DNA from: Bacillus pumilus
GTDB lineage: Bacteria > Bacillota > Bacilli > Bacillales > Bacillaceae
Length of the DNA: 64,000 bases
Assembly (NCBI GenBank): GCA_001938995.1
Contig: MKZN01000005.1
Span: forward strand, 124,001 to 188,000
Reading direction: 5' to 3'
The notes beneath the pieces are model-generated. The model searched no databases. It was not told where the DNA came from and was given only the letters and a program-made list of their open reading frames with translations. Both the position numbers and the translations under genes were made by a program. The first letter of the stretch is position 1; the number at the start of each line of letters is the position of its first letter. Below are positions 43,920-55,334 of this stretch, in pieces.

Positions 43920-45233
43920 ATGAAAAAAATAAAAATTTCTATTGCTCTCTTCAGTTGTTTTATAATATGCTTAATATTAGGGGTTCAATTGACCGCAAAA
44001 TCAGAGAATCAGACAGTTCATGTCATACCGATTGAAGATACGGTAGAAAAGGGACTTTCTAAATTTATAGAGCGCTCTTTTGAACAAGCAAAAACGGAGC
44101 GGGCGAAACATATTATTCTCGACATTAATACGCCAGGCGGTGCAGTCGATGCGGCTCTTGAGATCGCAGATACCATTCGGGCGTCTGATATCCCGGTGAC
44201 AGCGTATGTCAATCATCGAGCGCTTTCAGCCGGAGCCTTTATCGCATTAAATGCTGATCAAATTTATATGACCCCAAATGGAAAGATGGGAGCCGCTGCG
44301 ATCATTGATGGCGAAGGTAATGCAGCTGATTCAAAATCTGAATCACTATGGCTAGCAGAAATGAGTGACGCTGCTGAAAAACAGGGGCGTGATCCAAAAT
44401 ATGCGCTTGCAATGGCTGATATTGATATAGACGCGAAAGAAGCCGGCGCACCAAAAGGAGAATTGCTCACCTTTAATACAGATCGAGCGCTTCAGTTTGG
44501 TTATGCAGAAGGTGAAGCGAAAAATATGGATGACTTGCTGAAGAAGCTCAATTTAGCGAATGCATCTGTTGAGTACAATGAAGTGAGCTTTGCTGAAAAG
44601 GTTGCGCGTTTTCTCACGCATCCAGTCGTCATTCCGATCCTTTTATCTATTGCGAGCTTAGGCTTAATCGTTGAGCTCTATTCTCCCGGATTTGGCGTAC
44701 CAGGAACTATGGGAGTGACAGCGCTACTTCTTTTCTTTTATGGGCATCTCGTGGCAGGATTTGCTGGATATGAGACATTATTTCTGTTTTTGGCAGGAAT
44801 GGTGCTGCTCATACTGGAATTGGTATTGCCTGGTGGAATCGTAGGTATCATTGGATTAATCTGTGTGGTCGTCAGCTTGTTTTTAGCATCTGGTAGCTTT
44901 ACAGAAATGGCGATTTCCATCTTGATTGCCACTGCTGTGTCAATCATCGCAGTTATAATAATGACAAAGGTGTTGGGGAAACGTATGAAATTTTTTAAGA
45001 AGTTCATTTTAACGGATTCAACCAATAAAGAAAGTGGTTATGTCTCCAATGAAACAAGAGAGGATCTTGTTGGACAAATCGCTGTCACAGCGACAGCCCT
45101 TCGCCCGGCGGGGACGATTGTGCTTGGAGAAGAACGCATTGACGTTGTGTCAGAAGGTGCGTTTATTGATAAAGATGAACAAGTTAAAATTGTCAAAGCG
45201 GAAGGCTCACGGATTGTCGTGAGGAAAGTATAG
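43920..45233 (+). CDS. yqeZ: NfeD-type membrane serine protease YqeZ
   Basis: 437 residues. Signal peptide/anchor (IALFSCFIICLILGVQLTA), a ClpP-like protease domain (ILDINTPGGAVDAALEIAD; Ser in NHRALSAGAFIALNAD; MTPNGKMGAAAII), four to five membrane helices and a C-terminal OB-fold NfeD domain outside the bilayer. Works with the flotillin FloA encoded next. Envelope-stress gene. Confidence 0.93.
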   Translation: MKKIKISIALFSCFIICLILGVQLTAKSENQTVHVIPIEDTVEKGLSKFIERSFEQAKTERAKHIILDINTPGGAVDAALEIADTIRASDIPVTAYVNHRALSAGAFIALNADQIYMTPNGKMGAAAIIDGEGNAADSKSESLWLAEMSDAAEKQGRDPKYALAMADIDIDAKEAGAPKGELLTFNTDRALQFGYAEGEAKNMDDLLKKLNLANASVEYNEVSFAEKVARFLTHPVVIPILLSIASLGLIVELYSPGFGVPGTMGVTALLLFFYGHLVAGFAGYETLFLFLAGMVLLILELVLPGGIVGIIGLICVVVSLFLASGSFTEMAISILIATAVSIIAVIIMTKVLGKRMKFFKKFILTDSTNKESGYVSNETREDLVGQIAVTATALRPAGTIVLGEERIDVVSEGAFIDKDEQVKIVKAEGSRIVVRKV

Positions 45234-45258
45234 ATACTGAATTTATAGGAGGAATAAA

Positions 45259-46251
45259 ATGGATCCATCTACTTTACTATTATTTGTTATTATTGCAGCA
45301 AGTTTGATCGTTCTATCGGTCTTCTTCACCTTTGTACCGGTGATGCTGTGGATTTCTGCCTTAGCGGCTGGTGTAAGAGTGAGCATTTTTACACTTGTAG
45401 GAATGAGACTTCGTCGTGTGATTCCAAACCGAGTGGTCAACCCGCTCATCAAAGCGCATAAAGCAGGTCTTGATGCGACAATTAACCAGTTAGAAAGCCA
45501 CTATCTTGCAGGTGGTAACGTTGACCGTGTTATCAATGCACTGATTGCGGCACAACGTGCGAATATTGAATTGAACTTTGCTCGCTGTGCGGCAATTGAC
45601 CTTGCAGGTCGTGACGTACTCGAAGCGGTACAAATGAGTGTAAACCCTAAAGTGATCGAAACACCATTTATCTCAGGTGTCGCAATGGATGGGATTGAAG
45701 TAAAAGCAAAAGCACGTATCACAGTTCGTGCAAACATTGACCGACTTGTCGGTGGTGCAGGGGAAGAAACAATCATTGCTCGTGTAGGTGAAGGGATTGT
45801 CTCGACAATTGGTTCATCCGATAATCATAAAAAGGTACTTGAAAATCCTGATATGATTTCTCAAACTGTACTTGGCAAAGGGTTAGATTCTGGAACTGCA
45901 TTTGAAATCCTCTCGATTGATATCGCAGATGTTGATATCGGCAAGAACATTGGTGCCATTTTGCAAACAGACCAAGCGGAAGCAGATAAAAACATCGCAC
46001 AGGCAAAAGCGGAAGAACGCCGCGCGATGGCTGTAGCCCAAGAACAAGAAATGCGTGCACGAGTTGAAGAAATGCGTGCGAAAGTAGTAGAAGCAGAGGC
46101 AGAAGTACCACTTGCTATGGCTGAAGCACTACGAGAAGGAAACATTGGTGTCATGGATTACATGAACATTAAGAACATTGATGCTGATACGGATATGAGA
46201 GACTCATTTGGTAAAATGACAAAGGGTCCTTCTGATAATGAAAATAAATAA
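45259..46251 (+). CDS. floA: Flotillin-like protein FloA
   Basis: 330 residues. Hydrophobic hairpin loop at the N terminus ([20 protein letters not shown]), PHB/SPFH domain and a Glu/Ala-rich coiled coil ([20 protein letters not shown]). Scaffolds functional membrane microdomains and affects membrane fluidity. Second gene of the sigma-W operon. Formerly yqfA. Confidence 0.95.
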   Translation: MDPSTLLLFVIIAASLIVLSVFFTFVPVMLWISALAAGVRVSIFTLVGMRLRRVIPNRVVNPLIKAHKAGLDATINQLESHYLAGGNVDRVINALIAAQRANIELNFARCAAIDLAGRDVLEAVQMSVNPKVIETPFISGVAMDGIEVKAKARITVRANIDRLVGGAGEETIIARVGEGIVSTIGSSDNHKKVLENPDMISQTVLGKGLDSGTAFEILSIDIADVDIGKNIGAILQTDQAEADKNIAQAKAEERRAMAVAQEQEMRARVEEMRAKVVEAEAEVPLAMAEALREGNIGVMDYMNIKNIDADTDMRDSFGKMTKGPSDNENK

Positions 46252-46282
46252 GCATCCTCTCACGTTTTAAGGAGGGAGCCCA

Positions 46283-46768
46283 ATGGACATTCTATTTGAA
46301 AATCCACTATTAATTGCGATGATTATCGGGATCATTTCTGCTGTATTTGGGAAAATCGGCAAACAAGAGGAGAAAGAGCAGAACAAGCCAGCTCCTCAGC
46401 GTGAGCCGATGCCTCAAAAACAAACGGCATCTTCAACTCATCCTCATCCAGTTAGGACAGATCAGCTCGACGATTTTGGTGATGTACATGATCATGGCGG
46501 GATGAAAAAAACGTCAGAGTCATTGCAGGACCGCTATTCAGATACGTTAGCTAAAATGGACGAGAGAAAAAGCAAGCTCCAAGAAGAATTTCAATTGCTT
46601 GAAAGACAGCTTACTCGGCCGAAGGCAACAGCAGCTGAAGTGAAGCCGGAAGTCATTGAAAAAATCAACCAAAACACTGTAGTTCAAGGAATGATTCTTG
46701 GCGAAGTGTTTGGTGAGCCACGTTCTAAAAAGCCGCATCGAACGATGAAACGGCGATATAATAGATAA
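46283..46768 (+). CDS. yqfB: YqfB, third gene of the sigma-W operon
   Basis: 161 residues. One N-terminal membrane helix (NPLLIAMIIGIISAVFG), then a hydrophilic region with Pro/Gln-rich linker and a coiled coil (DERKSKLQEEFQLLERQL). No domain recognised. Position and promoter suggest a role with FloA and YqeZ. Confidence 0.85.
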   Translation: MDILFENPLLIAMIIGIISAVFGKIGKQEEKEQNKPAPQREPMPQKQTASSTHPHPVRTDQLDDFGDVHDHGGMKKTSESLQDRYSDTLAKMDERKSKLQEEFQLLERQLTRPKATAAEVKPEVIEKINQNTVVQGMILGEVFGEPRSKKPHRTMKRRYNR

Positions 46769-46773
46769 ACAAG

Positions 46774-46802
46774 AAAGCTCCCTATCGTAGGGGGCTTTTT
46801 TG
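46774..46802 (+). terminator. Terminator after yqfB
   Basis: AAAGCTCCCTA / TAGGGGGCTTT stem, loop TCG, T run. Confidence 0.85.
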
Positions 46803-46941
46803 CGCATGGAATAAGTGTCTCCGCCCGTGACTTCAAAGCAAACTGCCTGTTTTAAGGGATTCATTAGCATGATATGAACGGCTGAGGAATAGGATGATAT
46901 AGAGGCTTTCTCATCAGTCTCACCATCTTTCAGTTTGATCT

Positions 46942-46950
46942 CATACACAT
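46942..46950 (+). promoter_or_regulatory. yqfC: Candidate sigma-E -10 of yqfC
   Basis: CATACACAT resembles sigma-E CATACAnT, 25 nt before the start codon; B. subtilis yqfC is sigma-E controlled. -35 unclear. Confidence 0.35.
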
Positions 46951-46974
46951 GAGGTGGGAAGGGGTTCTTATTGA

Positions 46975-47256
46975 ATGGGAAAAAGGAAAAATCGACTTAA
47001 AGCATGGCTGACAAGAACACTTGAAATCCCTCCGGACGTGATGATGGATCTTCCACGGATTACGATGGTTGGCAGACTCCACATTTACATAGAGAACCAT
47101 AAAGGGCTTTTGCTTTTCAGTGATCAAGAAGTAAGGCTTATGCTCAAACAAGGACAGTGCATTATTTCAGGTAAAGATTTTGTCATTAAAACGATTTTGC
47201 CAGAAGAGATCTTATTAGAAGGGAAAATCGATGAAGTCCGTTATATTGATTCTTAA
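46975..47256 (+). CDS. yqfC: Sporulation protein YqfC
   Basis: 93 residues, same as B. subtilis. YabP-type fold sequence: RITMVGRLHIYIENHKGLLL and ISGKDFVIKTILPEEILLEG. Expressed in the mother cell with yqfD; part of the conserved endospore-former gene set. Molecular role unclear. Confidence 0.92.
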   Translation: MGKRKNRLKAWLTRTLEIPPDVMMDLPRITMVGRLHIYIENHKGLLLFSDQEVRLMLKQGQCIISGKDFVIKTILPEEILLEGKIDEVRYIDS

Positions 47257-47274
47257 CTGACGGAGGGGAGAAGT

Positions 47275-48465
47275 GTGAAGAATAAATGGTTTGCCTATTT
47301 TATTGGCAGAGTCGAAGTGGTGTTGAAAGGAAGCGGAATTGAGCGGCTCATCAATGAGTGCACGAGAGAGGGGATCACCATTTTTCAAGTGAGCCGTCGT
47401 CAAGACAGCGTGCGCTTATTTATTCGCCTGTCAGATGTACATGCCTTTAGAAAAGTGCGAAGACATCATGAGGTGAAATGTTCGTTTCATGAAAAGAAGG
47501 GGTTTCCGTTTCTTCTCATGTGGTCAAGGAGAAATGTGGGCTTTTCTCTAGGAATTATTTTTTTTCTGATGACGATATTGGCTTTGTCGAATATGGTTTG
47601 GAAAATTGACATCACAGGAGCGAGTCCGGAGACGGAGCATCAAATGAGAAAGCTCCTAGACGAGATTGGTGTCCAAAAAGGTCGTTTTCAGTTTCTCATG
47701 GGAACACCTGAAATGGTTCAAAAATCCCTAACAACAAATATTAAGAGCATTACATGGGTTGGCGTAGAATTAAATGGAACCGCTTTTCAAATGAAAGTCG
47801 TAGAAAAAAATGAACCTGAACAAGAAAAATATACAAGTCCCCAGCATATCGTCGCTAAGAAAAAGGCAGTGATCACAAGGATGTATGTAGAGAAAGGGGA
47901 GCCGCTTGCTCAGGTGGATGAGCACGTGAAAAAGGGGCAGATGCTTGTGTCTGGATTAATTGGCAATGAAGCTCATCAAGAAACGGTTGGGGCGAAAGCA
48001 AAAATATATGGTGAGACTTGGTATCGATCTGAAGTTTCTGTCCCGCTTAGAACATCTTTTGACGTCTTTACGGGTAAAATGAAGACAAAGCACAAGCTCT
48101 CCTTATTTGGAGGGTCCATTCCTTTTTGGGGGATGAGCTTGAAAAAGGATGATTTTCACCAACCAAAAACAGAAACAGAAGTTCATCCGCTTCATTTCTT
48201 AAAGTTCCAGTTACCAATCTCCTATGAAAAGGAAATCACACGTGAAAGTGAAAAAATAAATCGGGAATACACAAATAAAGAAGCGGTCCAAGCAGGGATT
48301 AAAATGGGTAAAAAAGAATTAGAAGAGAAGCTAGGTCAAACAGGAGAGGTGAAAAGTGAAAAAGTTTTGCACGAGACAACAGGGAATGGTAAAGTTAAGT
48401 TAATCATACTTTACCAGGTAATAGAAGACATTGTTCAACCAACACCTATTGTTCAGGGAGACTAG
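47275..48465 (+). CDS. yqfD: Sporulation protein YqfD
   Basis: 396 residues, GTG behind GGAGGGGAG. A cytoplasmic N-terminal domain, one membrane helix (NVGFSLGIIFFLMTILALSN) and a large outer domain with a BON-like part. Conserved among spore formers, mother-cell expressed under sigma-E in B. subtilis. Ends 3 nt before phoH. Confidence 0.93.
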   Translation: MKNKWFAYFIGRVEVVLKGSGIERLINECTREGITIFQVSRRQDSVRLFIRLSDVHAFRKVRRHHEVKCSFHEKKGFPFLLMWSRRNVGFSLGIIFFLMTILALSNMVWKIDITGASPETEHQMRKLLDEIGVQKGRFQFLMGTPEMVQKSLTTNIKSITWVGVELNGTAFQMKVVEKNEPEQEKYTSPQHIVAKKKAVITRMYVEKGEPLAQVDEHVKKGQMLVSGLIGNEAHQETVGAKAKIYGETWYRSEVSVPLRTSFDVFTGKMKTKHKLSLFGGSIPFWGMSLKKDDFHQPKTETEVHPLHFLKFQLPISYEKEITRESEKINREYTNKEAVQAGIKMGKKELEEKLGQTGEVKSEKVLHETTGNGKVKLIILYQVIEDIVQPTPIVQGD

Positions 48466-48468
48466 AGA

Positions 48469-49428
48469 ATGACAGAACATTTACTTGAAATTCAACAAAA
48501 ATTAGATAGCCCAAATGAAGCCATTGCTTTATTTGGTAATCAAGATGCTTATCTGAAGCTGATGGAAAACGAGCTGAATGTATCCATCATTACACGTGGA
48601 GAAAAAGTGTATATTTCTGGTCAGGAAGCTTCAAGAGAAACAGCGAGCCATGTGATCACATCTCTCTTACATCTGATTCGAAAAGGGATCGAAATTTCCG
48701 AACGGGATGTCGTCTACGCCACTAAAATGGCTCAGAAAAACAAGCTGAATTATTTTGAAAATATGTACGAAGATGAAATCACAAAAAACGCCAAAGGTAA
48801 GTCAATTAGGGTCAAAACAATTGGCCAACGTGAATACGCTGCGGCTATGAAAAAGGATGACCTTGTTTTCGGGATTGGGCCTGCTGGTACAGGTAAAACG
48901 TATTTGGCGGTTGTCAATGCAGTACATGCGCTGAAAAATGGACATGTAAAGCGGATTATCCTCACAAGACCAGCGGTTGAGGCAGGAGAGAGTCTTGGTT
49001 TCTTGCCAGGTGATTTAAAGGAAAAGGTAGATCCTTATTTAAGACCACTATACGATGCCTTGCATGATGTGCTAGGCAGTGATCATACGGAACGTCTAAT
49101 AGAGCGCGGTGTAATTGAAATAGCACCTCTTGCCTATATGAGAGGACGGACACTCGATGATGCATTTGTGATTTTAGACGAAGCGCAAAATACAACGCCA
49201 GCCCAAATGAAAATGTTTTTGACGAGACTAGGGTTTGGTTCTAAAATGGTCATTACCGGAGATATTACACAGATTGACCTGCCAAAAGGCATTCAATCAG
49301 GACTTGCGGCTGCAAAGGACTTGCTTGCAGAGATCAAGGGTATCTCATTCATTGAATTAGATCAGACAGATGTGGTCAGACACCCGCTTGTGGCGAAGAT
49401 CATTGGAGCATACGAAAAGCTAAAATGA
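48469..49428 (+). CDS. phoH: PhoH-like ATPase
   Basis: 319 residues. P-loop GIGPAGTGKTYLAVV and Walker B FVILDEAQNTTPAQM, with the LTRPAVEAGESLGFLPG motif of PhoH. N-terminal KH-like region. Cytoplasmic ATPase linked to RNA and ribosome metabolism (often beside ybeY, as here). In B. subtilis called phoH/yqfE. Confidence 0.95.
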   Translation: MTEHLLEIQQKLDSPNEAIALFGNQDAYLKLMENELNVSIITRGEKVYISGQEASRETASHVITSLLHLIRKGIEISERDVVYATKMAQKNKLNYFENMYEDEITKNAKGKSIRVKTIGQREYAAAMKKDDLVFGIGPAGTGKTYLAVVNAVHALKNGHVKRIILTRPAVEAGESLGFLPGDLKEKVDPYLRPLYDALHDVLGSDHTERLIERGVIEIAPLAYMRGRTLDDAFVILDEAQNTTPAQMKMFLTRLGFGSKMVITGDITQIDLPKGIQSGLAAAKDLLAEIKGISFIELDQTDVVRHPLVAKIIGAYEKLK

Positions 49429-49434
49429 ACTGAG

Positions 49435-49464
49435 TGACCCGATCGTCTTCATCGGGTCATTTTG
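49435..49464 (+). terminator. Terminator after phoH
   Basis: TGACCCGAT / ATCGGGTCA stem followed by TTTTG. Confidence 0.75.
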
Positions 49465-49503
49465 TTTCGATCGTGGTTTAAAGTGAAAAAGGAGGTACTT
49501 TCC

Positions 49504-51657
49504 TTGAGAAAGAATCAGAAAGGCAGTAAGCGCAAGAGACTGCACTCTAAAAAAGAACCTCAAAAAATGGAGCGCTCACGTTATTTAAACGTGTTGTTGT
49601 ATGCTGCTTTAGCAGCTATTATGTTTGTGGGGCTCTTCTTCCATGTGAAGCCTGAAACGCTCGATTTAGATTTATTTTCAGTGAGCGAACAGACCATCTA
49701 TTCTCCGTCAACAGTTGATGATCAAGAAGCGACAGAAGAAAAGAAACAAGAAGCGACGGATCAAGTCGAAGATCAATATACCCTGAAAAAAGCGTATTCG
49801 GATAATCGTGTTGACCTCATCTCGTCCCTCTTTGAAGCCATTTCAGAAGAGAAAAAAGCAGCAGCTGATCAGAAGGAGAAGCCGTCGACAGATAAAGAAA
49901 TGGTCAAACATGTAAAAGAAAAATTGACAACTGATATGAGAGAAGCGGTTTCAGATCAATCCATTCTAGCTTTGCTCCAAGCAAGTGATGAAAATCTATC
50001 TTTCACAAAGGATTCCATCATCACAGTTGTGAACTCACTGATGAGTAAAGAAATCACAGCCGCTAAATTACAAGATGAGAAAAAACAAGTGAAAACAGAA
50101 CTAGAAAATAATTCGATTCCTTCAAAATATTTAAATGCAGCCAAAGAAATTGGTGAATTTGCCATTATTCCAAACTATGTATTTGATCCGGTAGCAACAG
50201 AGAAGAAAAGACAGGAAGCTACTGATAATATTCCGCCAGTCCAAATCAAACAAGGGCAAATTCTAGTAGAAGAAGGCGAACTGATCGACCGTGAAGTTTA
50301 CCGGAAATTAGAGCTAACCGGTCTTTTAAACAGTTCCAATTTATTTAAGCCTGTAAGCGGTCTTATGATATTAATCGGGATCTTTTTAGCGGCAATCATC
50401 CACTCATTTGAGAGAAAGAATGAATCGGTTGCCGAGAAAAATAAATCATTGCTGCTCTACTCACTTATTTTCACGATCATTCTCATTATCATGGAAGTGT
50501 TCAGTCTCTTCCAAGAAACGAAATACACAACGATAGGCTATGTCGTCCCTGTTGCGCTCGGGACAATGTTGATTAAGCTGCTCCTCAATGAGCGATTAGC
50601 GATTTTTTCTGGCCTAGTGTTTGCCCTTTGTGGCAGTATGATGTTTAATCAAGGAGTGACAGGCATCTTTAACTATGTCATCTGTGCTTATTACTTAATT
50701 AGTGGGATGGCAGGGATTTTATTTCTTAGAAAACATAATGCACGATCAAAAATTTTACAGGCTGGACTTTTGGTTGCTGCGTTGAACGTGCTTGTGGTTC
50801 TATCCATTACGCTCATCCAGAATTCCTCTCCATCCGGTCTTGAAATCGGTGTGAACTTGATCATGGCGATCGTGTCAGGGTTTGCTTCCGCTATATTGGT
50901 CATAGGATTAATGCCTGTATTTGAAAGTATGTTCGGCATTCTTTCTACAATGAAACTGATTGAATTATCTAACCCGAATCATCCGCTACTTAAAAAGATT
51001 TTAACAGAGACACCAGGTACATATCATCATAGTGTCATGGTGGCCAACTTAGCGGATGCTGCATGTGAAGCGGTAGGGGCCAATGGTCTTTTAGCGAGAG
51101 TCGGGGCTTATTATCATGACATTGGAAAAACGAAAAGGCCGCAATACTTTATTGAAAACCAAATGAACATTGATAATCCGCATGATAAGCTCTCTCCTCA
51201 GCTGAGTAAAAACATTATTATTGCACACACAACAGATGGTGCTGATATGCTAAGAGATAAGAAGTTTCCCAAGGAACTTGTCGATATTGCAGAACAGCAT
51301 CACGGGAAGTCACTTCTGAAGTTCTTCTACTACAAGGCAAAAGAACGTGATGACCAGATCACTGAAGAAGAATTTCGTTATCCTGGTCCAAAACCTCAAT
51401 CGAAAGAAGCGGCGATTATTTCAGTTGCTGATAGTGTTGAAGCCGCAGTGCGCTCGATGCATAATCCTAATCCAGAGCGAATTGAAAAACTTGTCAAAGG
51501 CATTATTTCAGATAAAATGCAGGACGGGCAATTTAGTGAATGTGACCTAACATTCAAAGAATTAAATATGATTAGCCAAACGATTTGTACAACATTAAAG
51601 GGGATTTTCCATTCTCGGATTGAATATCCAGATGCCCCGAAGCAGAAGGTGAAGTAA
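49504..51657 (+). CDS. pgpH: PgpH, HD-domain c-di-AMP phosphodiesterase
   Basis: 717 residues from TTG 49504 behind AAAGGAGGT. An N-terminal helix (LNVLLYAALAAIMFVGLFFH), an extracellular 7TMR-HDED domain, seven membrane helices and a cytoplasmic HD domain (YHHSVMVANLADAACEAV, VGAYYHDIGKTKRPQYF, EQHHGKSLLKFF). Degrades c-di-AMP and so controls potassium and wall homeostasis. Formerly yqfF. The ybeY start abuts the stop. Confidence 0.95.
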   Translation: MRKNQKGSKRKRLHSKKEPQKMERSRYLNVLLYAALAAIMFVGLFFHVKPETLDLDLFSVSEQTIYSPSTVDDQEATEEKKQEATDQVEDQYTLKKAYSDNRVDLISSLFEAISEEKKAAADQKEKPSTDKEMVKHVKEKLTTDMREAVSDQSILALLQASDENLSFTKDSIITVVNSLMSKEITAAKLQDEKKQVKTELENNSIPSKYLNAAKEIGEFAIIPNYVFDPVATEKKRQEATDNIPPVQIKQGQILVEEGELIDREVYRKLELTGLLNSSNLFKPVSGLMILIGIFLAAIIHSFERKNESVAEKNKSLLLYSLIFTIILIIMEVFSLFQETKYTTIGYVVPVALGTMLIKLLLNERLAIFSGLVFALCGSMMFNQGVTGIFNYVICAYYLISGMAGILFLRKHNARSKILQAGLLVAALNVLVVLSITLIQNSSPSGLEIGVNLIMAIVSGFASAILVIGLMPVFESMFGILSTMKLIELSNPNHPLLKKILTETPGTYHHSVMVANLADAACEAVGANGLLARVGAYYHDIGKTKRPQYFIENQMNIDNPHDKLSPQLSKNIIIAHTTDGADMLRDKKFPKELVDIAEQHHGKSLLKFFYYKAKERDDQITEEEFRYPGPKPQSKEAAIISVADSVEAAVRSMHNPNPERIEKLVKGIISDKMQDGQFSECDLTFKELNMISQTICTTLKGIFHSRIEYPDAPKQKVK

Positions 51658-52137
51658 ATGACATTGTTAATTGACTTAATAGATGAAACAGGACAAGTAT
51701 CAAAAGAGCAGCTTGAAGAAATGGAAAAACTTCTTCAATTTGCTGCTGATGCCCTTGAGGTGAAAGATCAGGCTGAAGTATCCGTGTCGATCGTCTCGAA
51801 TGAAGAAATTCAACAGATCAACAAAGAATACAGGGGAAAGGATGCGCCAACAGATGTGATTTCCTTTGCACTGGAAGAAGAAGGAGAAGGGGAAATTGAA
51901 ATCATTGGTGCTGAGGATATTCCGCCAGTATTAGGTGACATTATTATTAGTGTGGATCGAACAAAAGAACAAGCAGAGGAATATGGGCACTCCTTTATGA
52001 GAGAGCTTGGATTCTTAACGATTCATGGCTTCTTACATTTGCTTGGTTATGACCATATGACAGATGAAGATGAAAAAGAAATGTTCGCCAAACAGTCAAA
52101 CATACTGGATGCTTATGGCCTTTCGAGATCAACGTAA
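51658..52137 (+). CDS. ybeY: Endoribonuclease YbeY
   Basis: 159 residues. Zinc motif [11 protein letters not shown] (HxxxHxxGxDH) and [12 protein letters not shown]. Single-strand RNase for 16S rRNA 3' maturation and quality control. ATG directly follows the pgpH stop (TAAATG). Formerly yqfG. Confidence 0.96.
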   Translation: MTLLIDLIDETGQVSKEQLEEMEKLLQFAADALEVKDQAEVSVSIVSNEEIQQINKEYRGKDAPTDVISFALEEEGEGEIEIIGAEDIPPVLGDIIISVDRTKEQAEEYGHSFMRELGFLTIHGFLHLLGYDHMTDEDEKEMFAKQSNILDAYGLSRST

Positions 52138-52498
52138 AAAGCGGCGGCCACTTGCCCGTTTTTTTCGAAGTTTTTACTATGCTTTTAGAGGAATATGGCG
52201 AACTTTCTTGAATGAACGGAATTTTCGATTCCACACAGTCGCAGCCACCATCGTGGTGATTTGCGGCTTTTGGTTTCATATTCATCCAGTGGAATGGATG
52301 ATCATTTTGCTATTATGCGGGGGCATGTTGGCGCTTGAACTGGTCAATACAGCCATTGAACATACAGTGGATCTGATGACAGAGGAGAAGCATCCACTAG
52401 CAGAAAGAGCAAAAGACGCAGCAGCAGGGGCTGTTTGCGTTTACGCAGGGATTTCGGTTATGATTGGATTAATCATCTTCTTACCGAAGGTCATGTAA
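52109..52498 (+). CDS. dgkA: Undecaprenol kinase DgkA
   Basis: 129 residues from ATG 52109 (52115 also possible; both lack a strong ribosome site and overlap ybeY by about 25 nt, so coupled). Three membrane helices; family motifs ERNFRFH and [14 protein letters not shown] with the catalytic Glu and metal Asn/Glu, and AKDAAAGAV. Despite the name, Gram-positive members phosphorylate undecaprenol for lipid-carrier recycling. Confidence 0.92.
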   Translation: MLMAFRDQRKKRRPLARFFRSFYYAFRGIWRTFLNERNFRFHTVAATIVVICGFWFHIHPVEWMIILLLCGGMLALELVNTAIEHTVDLMTEEKHPLAERAKDAAAGAVCVYAGISVMIGLIIFLPKVM

Positions 52499-52545
52499 TA
52501 GAACGATATTACTATTTATTAACATTTTTAGAAATGGGCGTGAAA

Positions 52546-52573
52546 TTGTCACGTGAATTATGTAAAATATACA
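52546..52573 (+). promoter_or_regulatory. cdd: Candidate sigma-A promoter of cdd-era
   Basis: TTGTCA, 16 bp, TATACA, 41 nt before the cdd start. Confidence 0.55.
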
Positions 52574-52599
52574 TGTGACAGTGGTACCATTTCTTCTGA

Positions 52600-53911
<1,312 letters not shown>

Positions 53912-54059
53912 AAAAATGGAGAGGCTGTCATCAAATCTGACGAAACAGCGGCTCGATTAGTAAAAATTGTTTATCATGAAATGGAGGTAGCCTGGTCAAG
54001 ATAAAATTAAATATGTTGGATGTAGCGTTGCTGCTTCTAATAAGAAAGGTGGGGTTTTT

Positions 54060-54203
54060 ATGTTGAATTTTACATGGACCGTATTTTCACAAACAGGAAG
54101 CGTTGACACGTATCTCCTTTTCAAAGAATTAGAAAAGGAGAACCTGGAAAGACCCGATGTACTTGAAGAAGAAATAGCACGATTTGATTTTCCAATTTTA
54201 TAA
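54060..54203 (+). CDS. yqzL: YqzL, small conserved protein
   Basis: 47 residues, ATG 54060 behind AAAGGTGGGG: MLNFTWTVFSQTGSVDTYLL then FKELEKENLERPDVLEEEIA. Matches B. subtilis YqzL between era and recO. Function unknown; the family often carries a YqzL label only. 148 nt between era and this gene hold nothing else clear. Confidence 0.88.
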   Translation: MLNFTWTVFSQTGSVDTYLLFKELEKENLERPDVLEEEIARFDFPIL

Positions 54204-54236
54204 TCTTGACCCCTCCAATGCTCGGAGTGTCGACAA

Positions 54237-55007
54237 ATGCTCATTAAAAGTGAAGGAATCGTCCTTAGAACAACAAATTATGGCGAAACAAACAAAATTG
54301 TCACGCTACTTACTAGAGAACATGGGAAAATTGGTGTGATGGCAAGGGGCGCTAAAAAAACAAACAGTCGCCTATCAGCTATTAGCCAGCCGTTTCTATA
54401 CGGAACCTTCCTTATCCAAACATCAACAGGACTTGGAACGCTCCAGCAAGGTGAAATGTTGGAAAGTATGCGAACCATTCGGGAAGATTTATTTTTAACC
54501 GCTTACGCCGCATATATGACAGAGTTACTCGATAAGGGGACAGAAGAAAAAAAGCCAAATCCTTATTTGTTTGAGCTGCTTCTTCAATCCTTGAAACATC
54601 TCAACGAAGGCACAGATGCTGATATTATTTTATTTATTGTAGAAGTCAAAATGTTATCAGTCATGGGGATGAAGCCTGAACTGGATCAATGTGTCCATTG
54701 TGGTCATAAAGAAGGGCAGTTCCATTTCTCGATTAGAGATAACGGATTCATTTGTCAAAACTGCTTTGCGAAAGATCCATATAGACTGCCCTTATCCCCA
54801 GCAGCTGCAAGACTACTCCGCTTGTTTCATTATTTTGATTTATCAAGGCTTGGTCAGGTTGACGTCAAACCGACAACAAAACAAGAAATTCGTCAAGTGC
54901 TAGATCATTACTATGATGAGTATTCTGGACTTTATTTAAAATCAAAAAAATTCATGAATCAGATGGAATCAATGAAAAAACTGATGGGTGACGAAAACAA
55001 AAGTTGA
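54237..55007 (+). CDS. recO: DNA repair protein RecO
   Basis: 256 residues. N-terminal OB fold ([20 protein letters not shown]), helical domain and a zinc-binding part CVHCGHKEG...FICQNC. With RecR loads RecA on SSB-coated DNA. It follows yqzL by 33 nt; the ribosome site is GGAGTG. Confidence 0.96.
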   Translation: MLIKSEGIVLRTTNYGETNKIVTLLTREHGKIGVMARGAKKTNSRLSAISQPFLYGTFLIQTSTGLGTLQQGEMLESMRTIREDLFLTAYAAYMTELLDKGTEEKKPNPYLFELLLQSLKHLNEGTDADIILFIVEVKMLSVMGMKPELDQCVHCGHKEGQFHFSIRDNGFICQNCFAKDPYRLPLSPAAARLLRLFHYFDLSRLGQVDVKPTTKQEIRQVLDHYYDEYSGLYLKSKKFMNQMESMKKLMGDENKS

Positions 55008-55062
55008 CATATCCCATGACTTTTTGTAAGATCATCTAAGATAAAATATGTTGCATTGACAG

Positions 55063-55265
55063 AAAGAAGTACTTACGTATTATCCATAAAAGCGACCTTA
55101 GGGCGGTGTGAGCTAAGGATGGAAGCGTAACGAAAAGGCATTCTTGAGCAACGTAAAACAAAGAGGCTGGATGACGATACCAGCAAATAGGGTGGAACCG
55201 CGGGAAAAACTCTCGTCCCTATGTTTGCAAGAACCTTGCGAGCATAGAGACGGGAGTTTTTGTGT
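55063..55265 (+). promoter_or_regulatory. Glycine T-box riboswitch of glyQS
   Basis: The T-box motif AGGGTGGAACCGCGGG lies at 55189-55204. Stem I has the AGTACTTA loop-E region and GGTGTGAG apical part; the likely specifier is GGC (Gly) at 55137-55139 within GAAAAGGCAT. Compact: no stem II visible, as in the known B. subtilis glyQS T-box. The terminator stem follows at 55206-55263. Uncharged tRNA-Gly would favour antitermination. Confidence 0.93.
55206..55263 (+). terminator. T-box-controlled terminator
   Basis: AAAACTCTCGTCCCTATG pairs with CATAGAGACGGGAGTTTT, a long stem and T run. The alternative antiterminator uses the T-box sequence. Confidence 0.92.
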
Positions 55266-55334
55266 TCTCATCAGAGGTTCTAGTCCCCACCCGTATACAT
55301 AACGGATGGTGTAGAAAAGATGGAGGTGCGATCA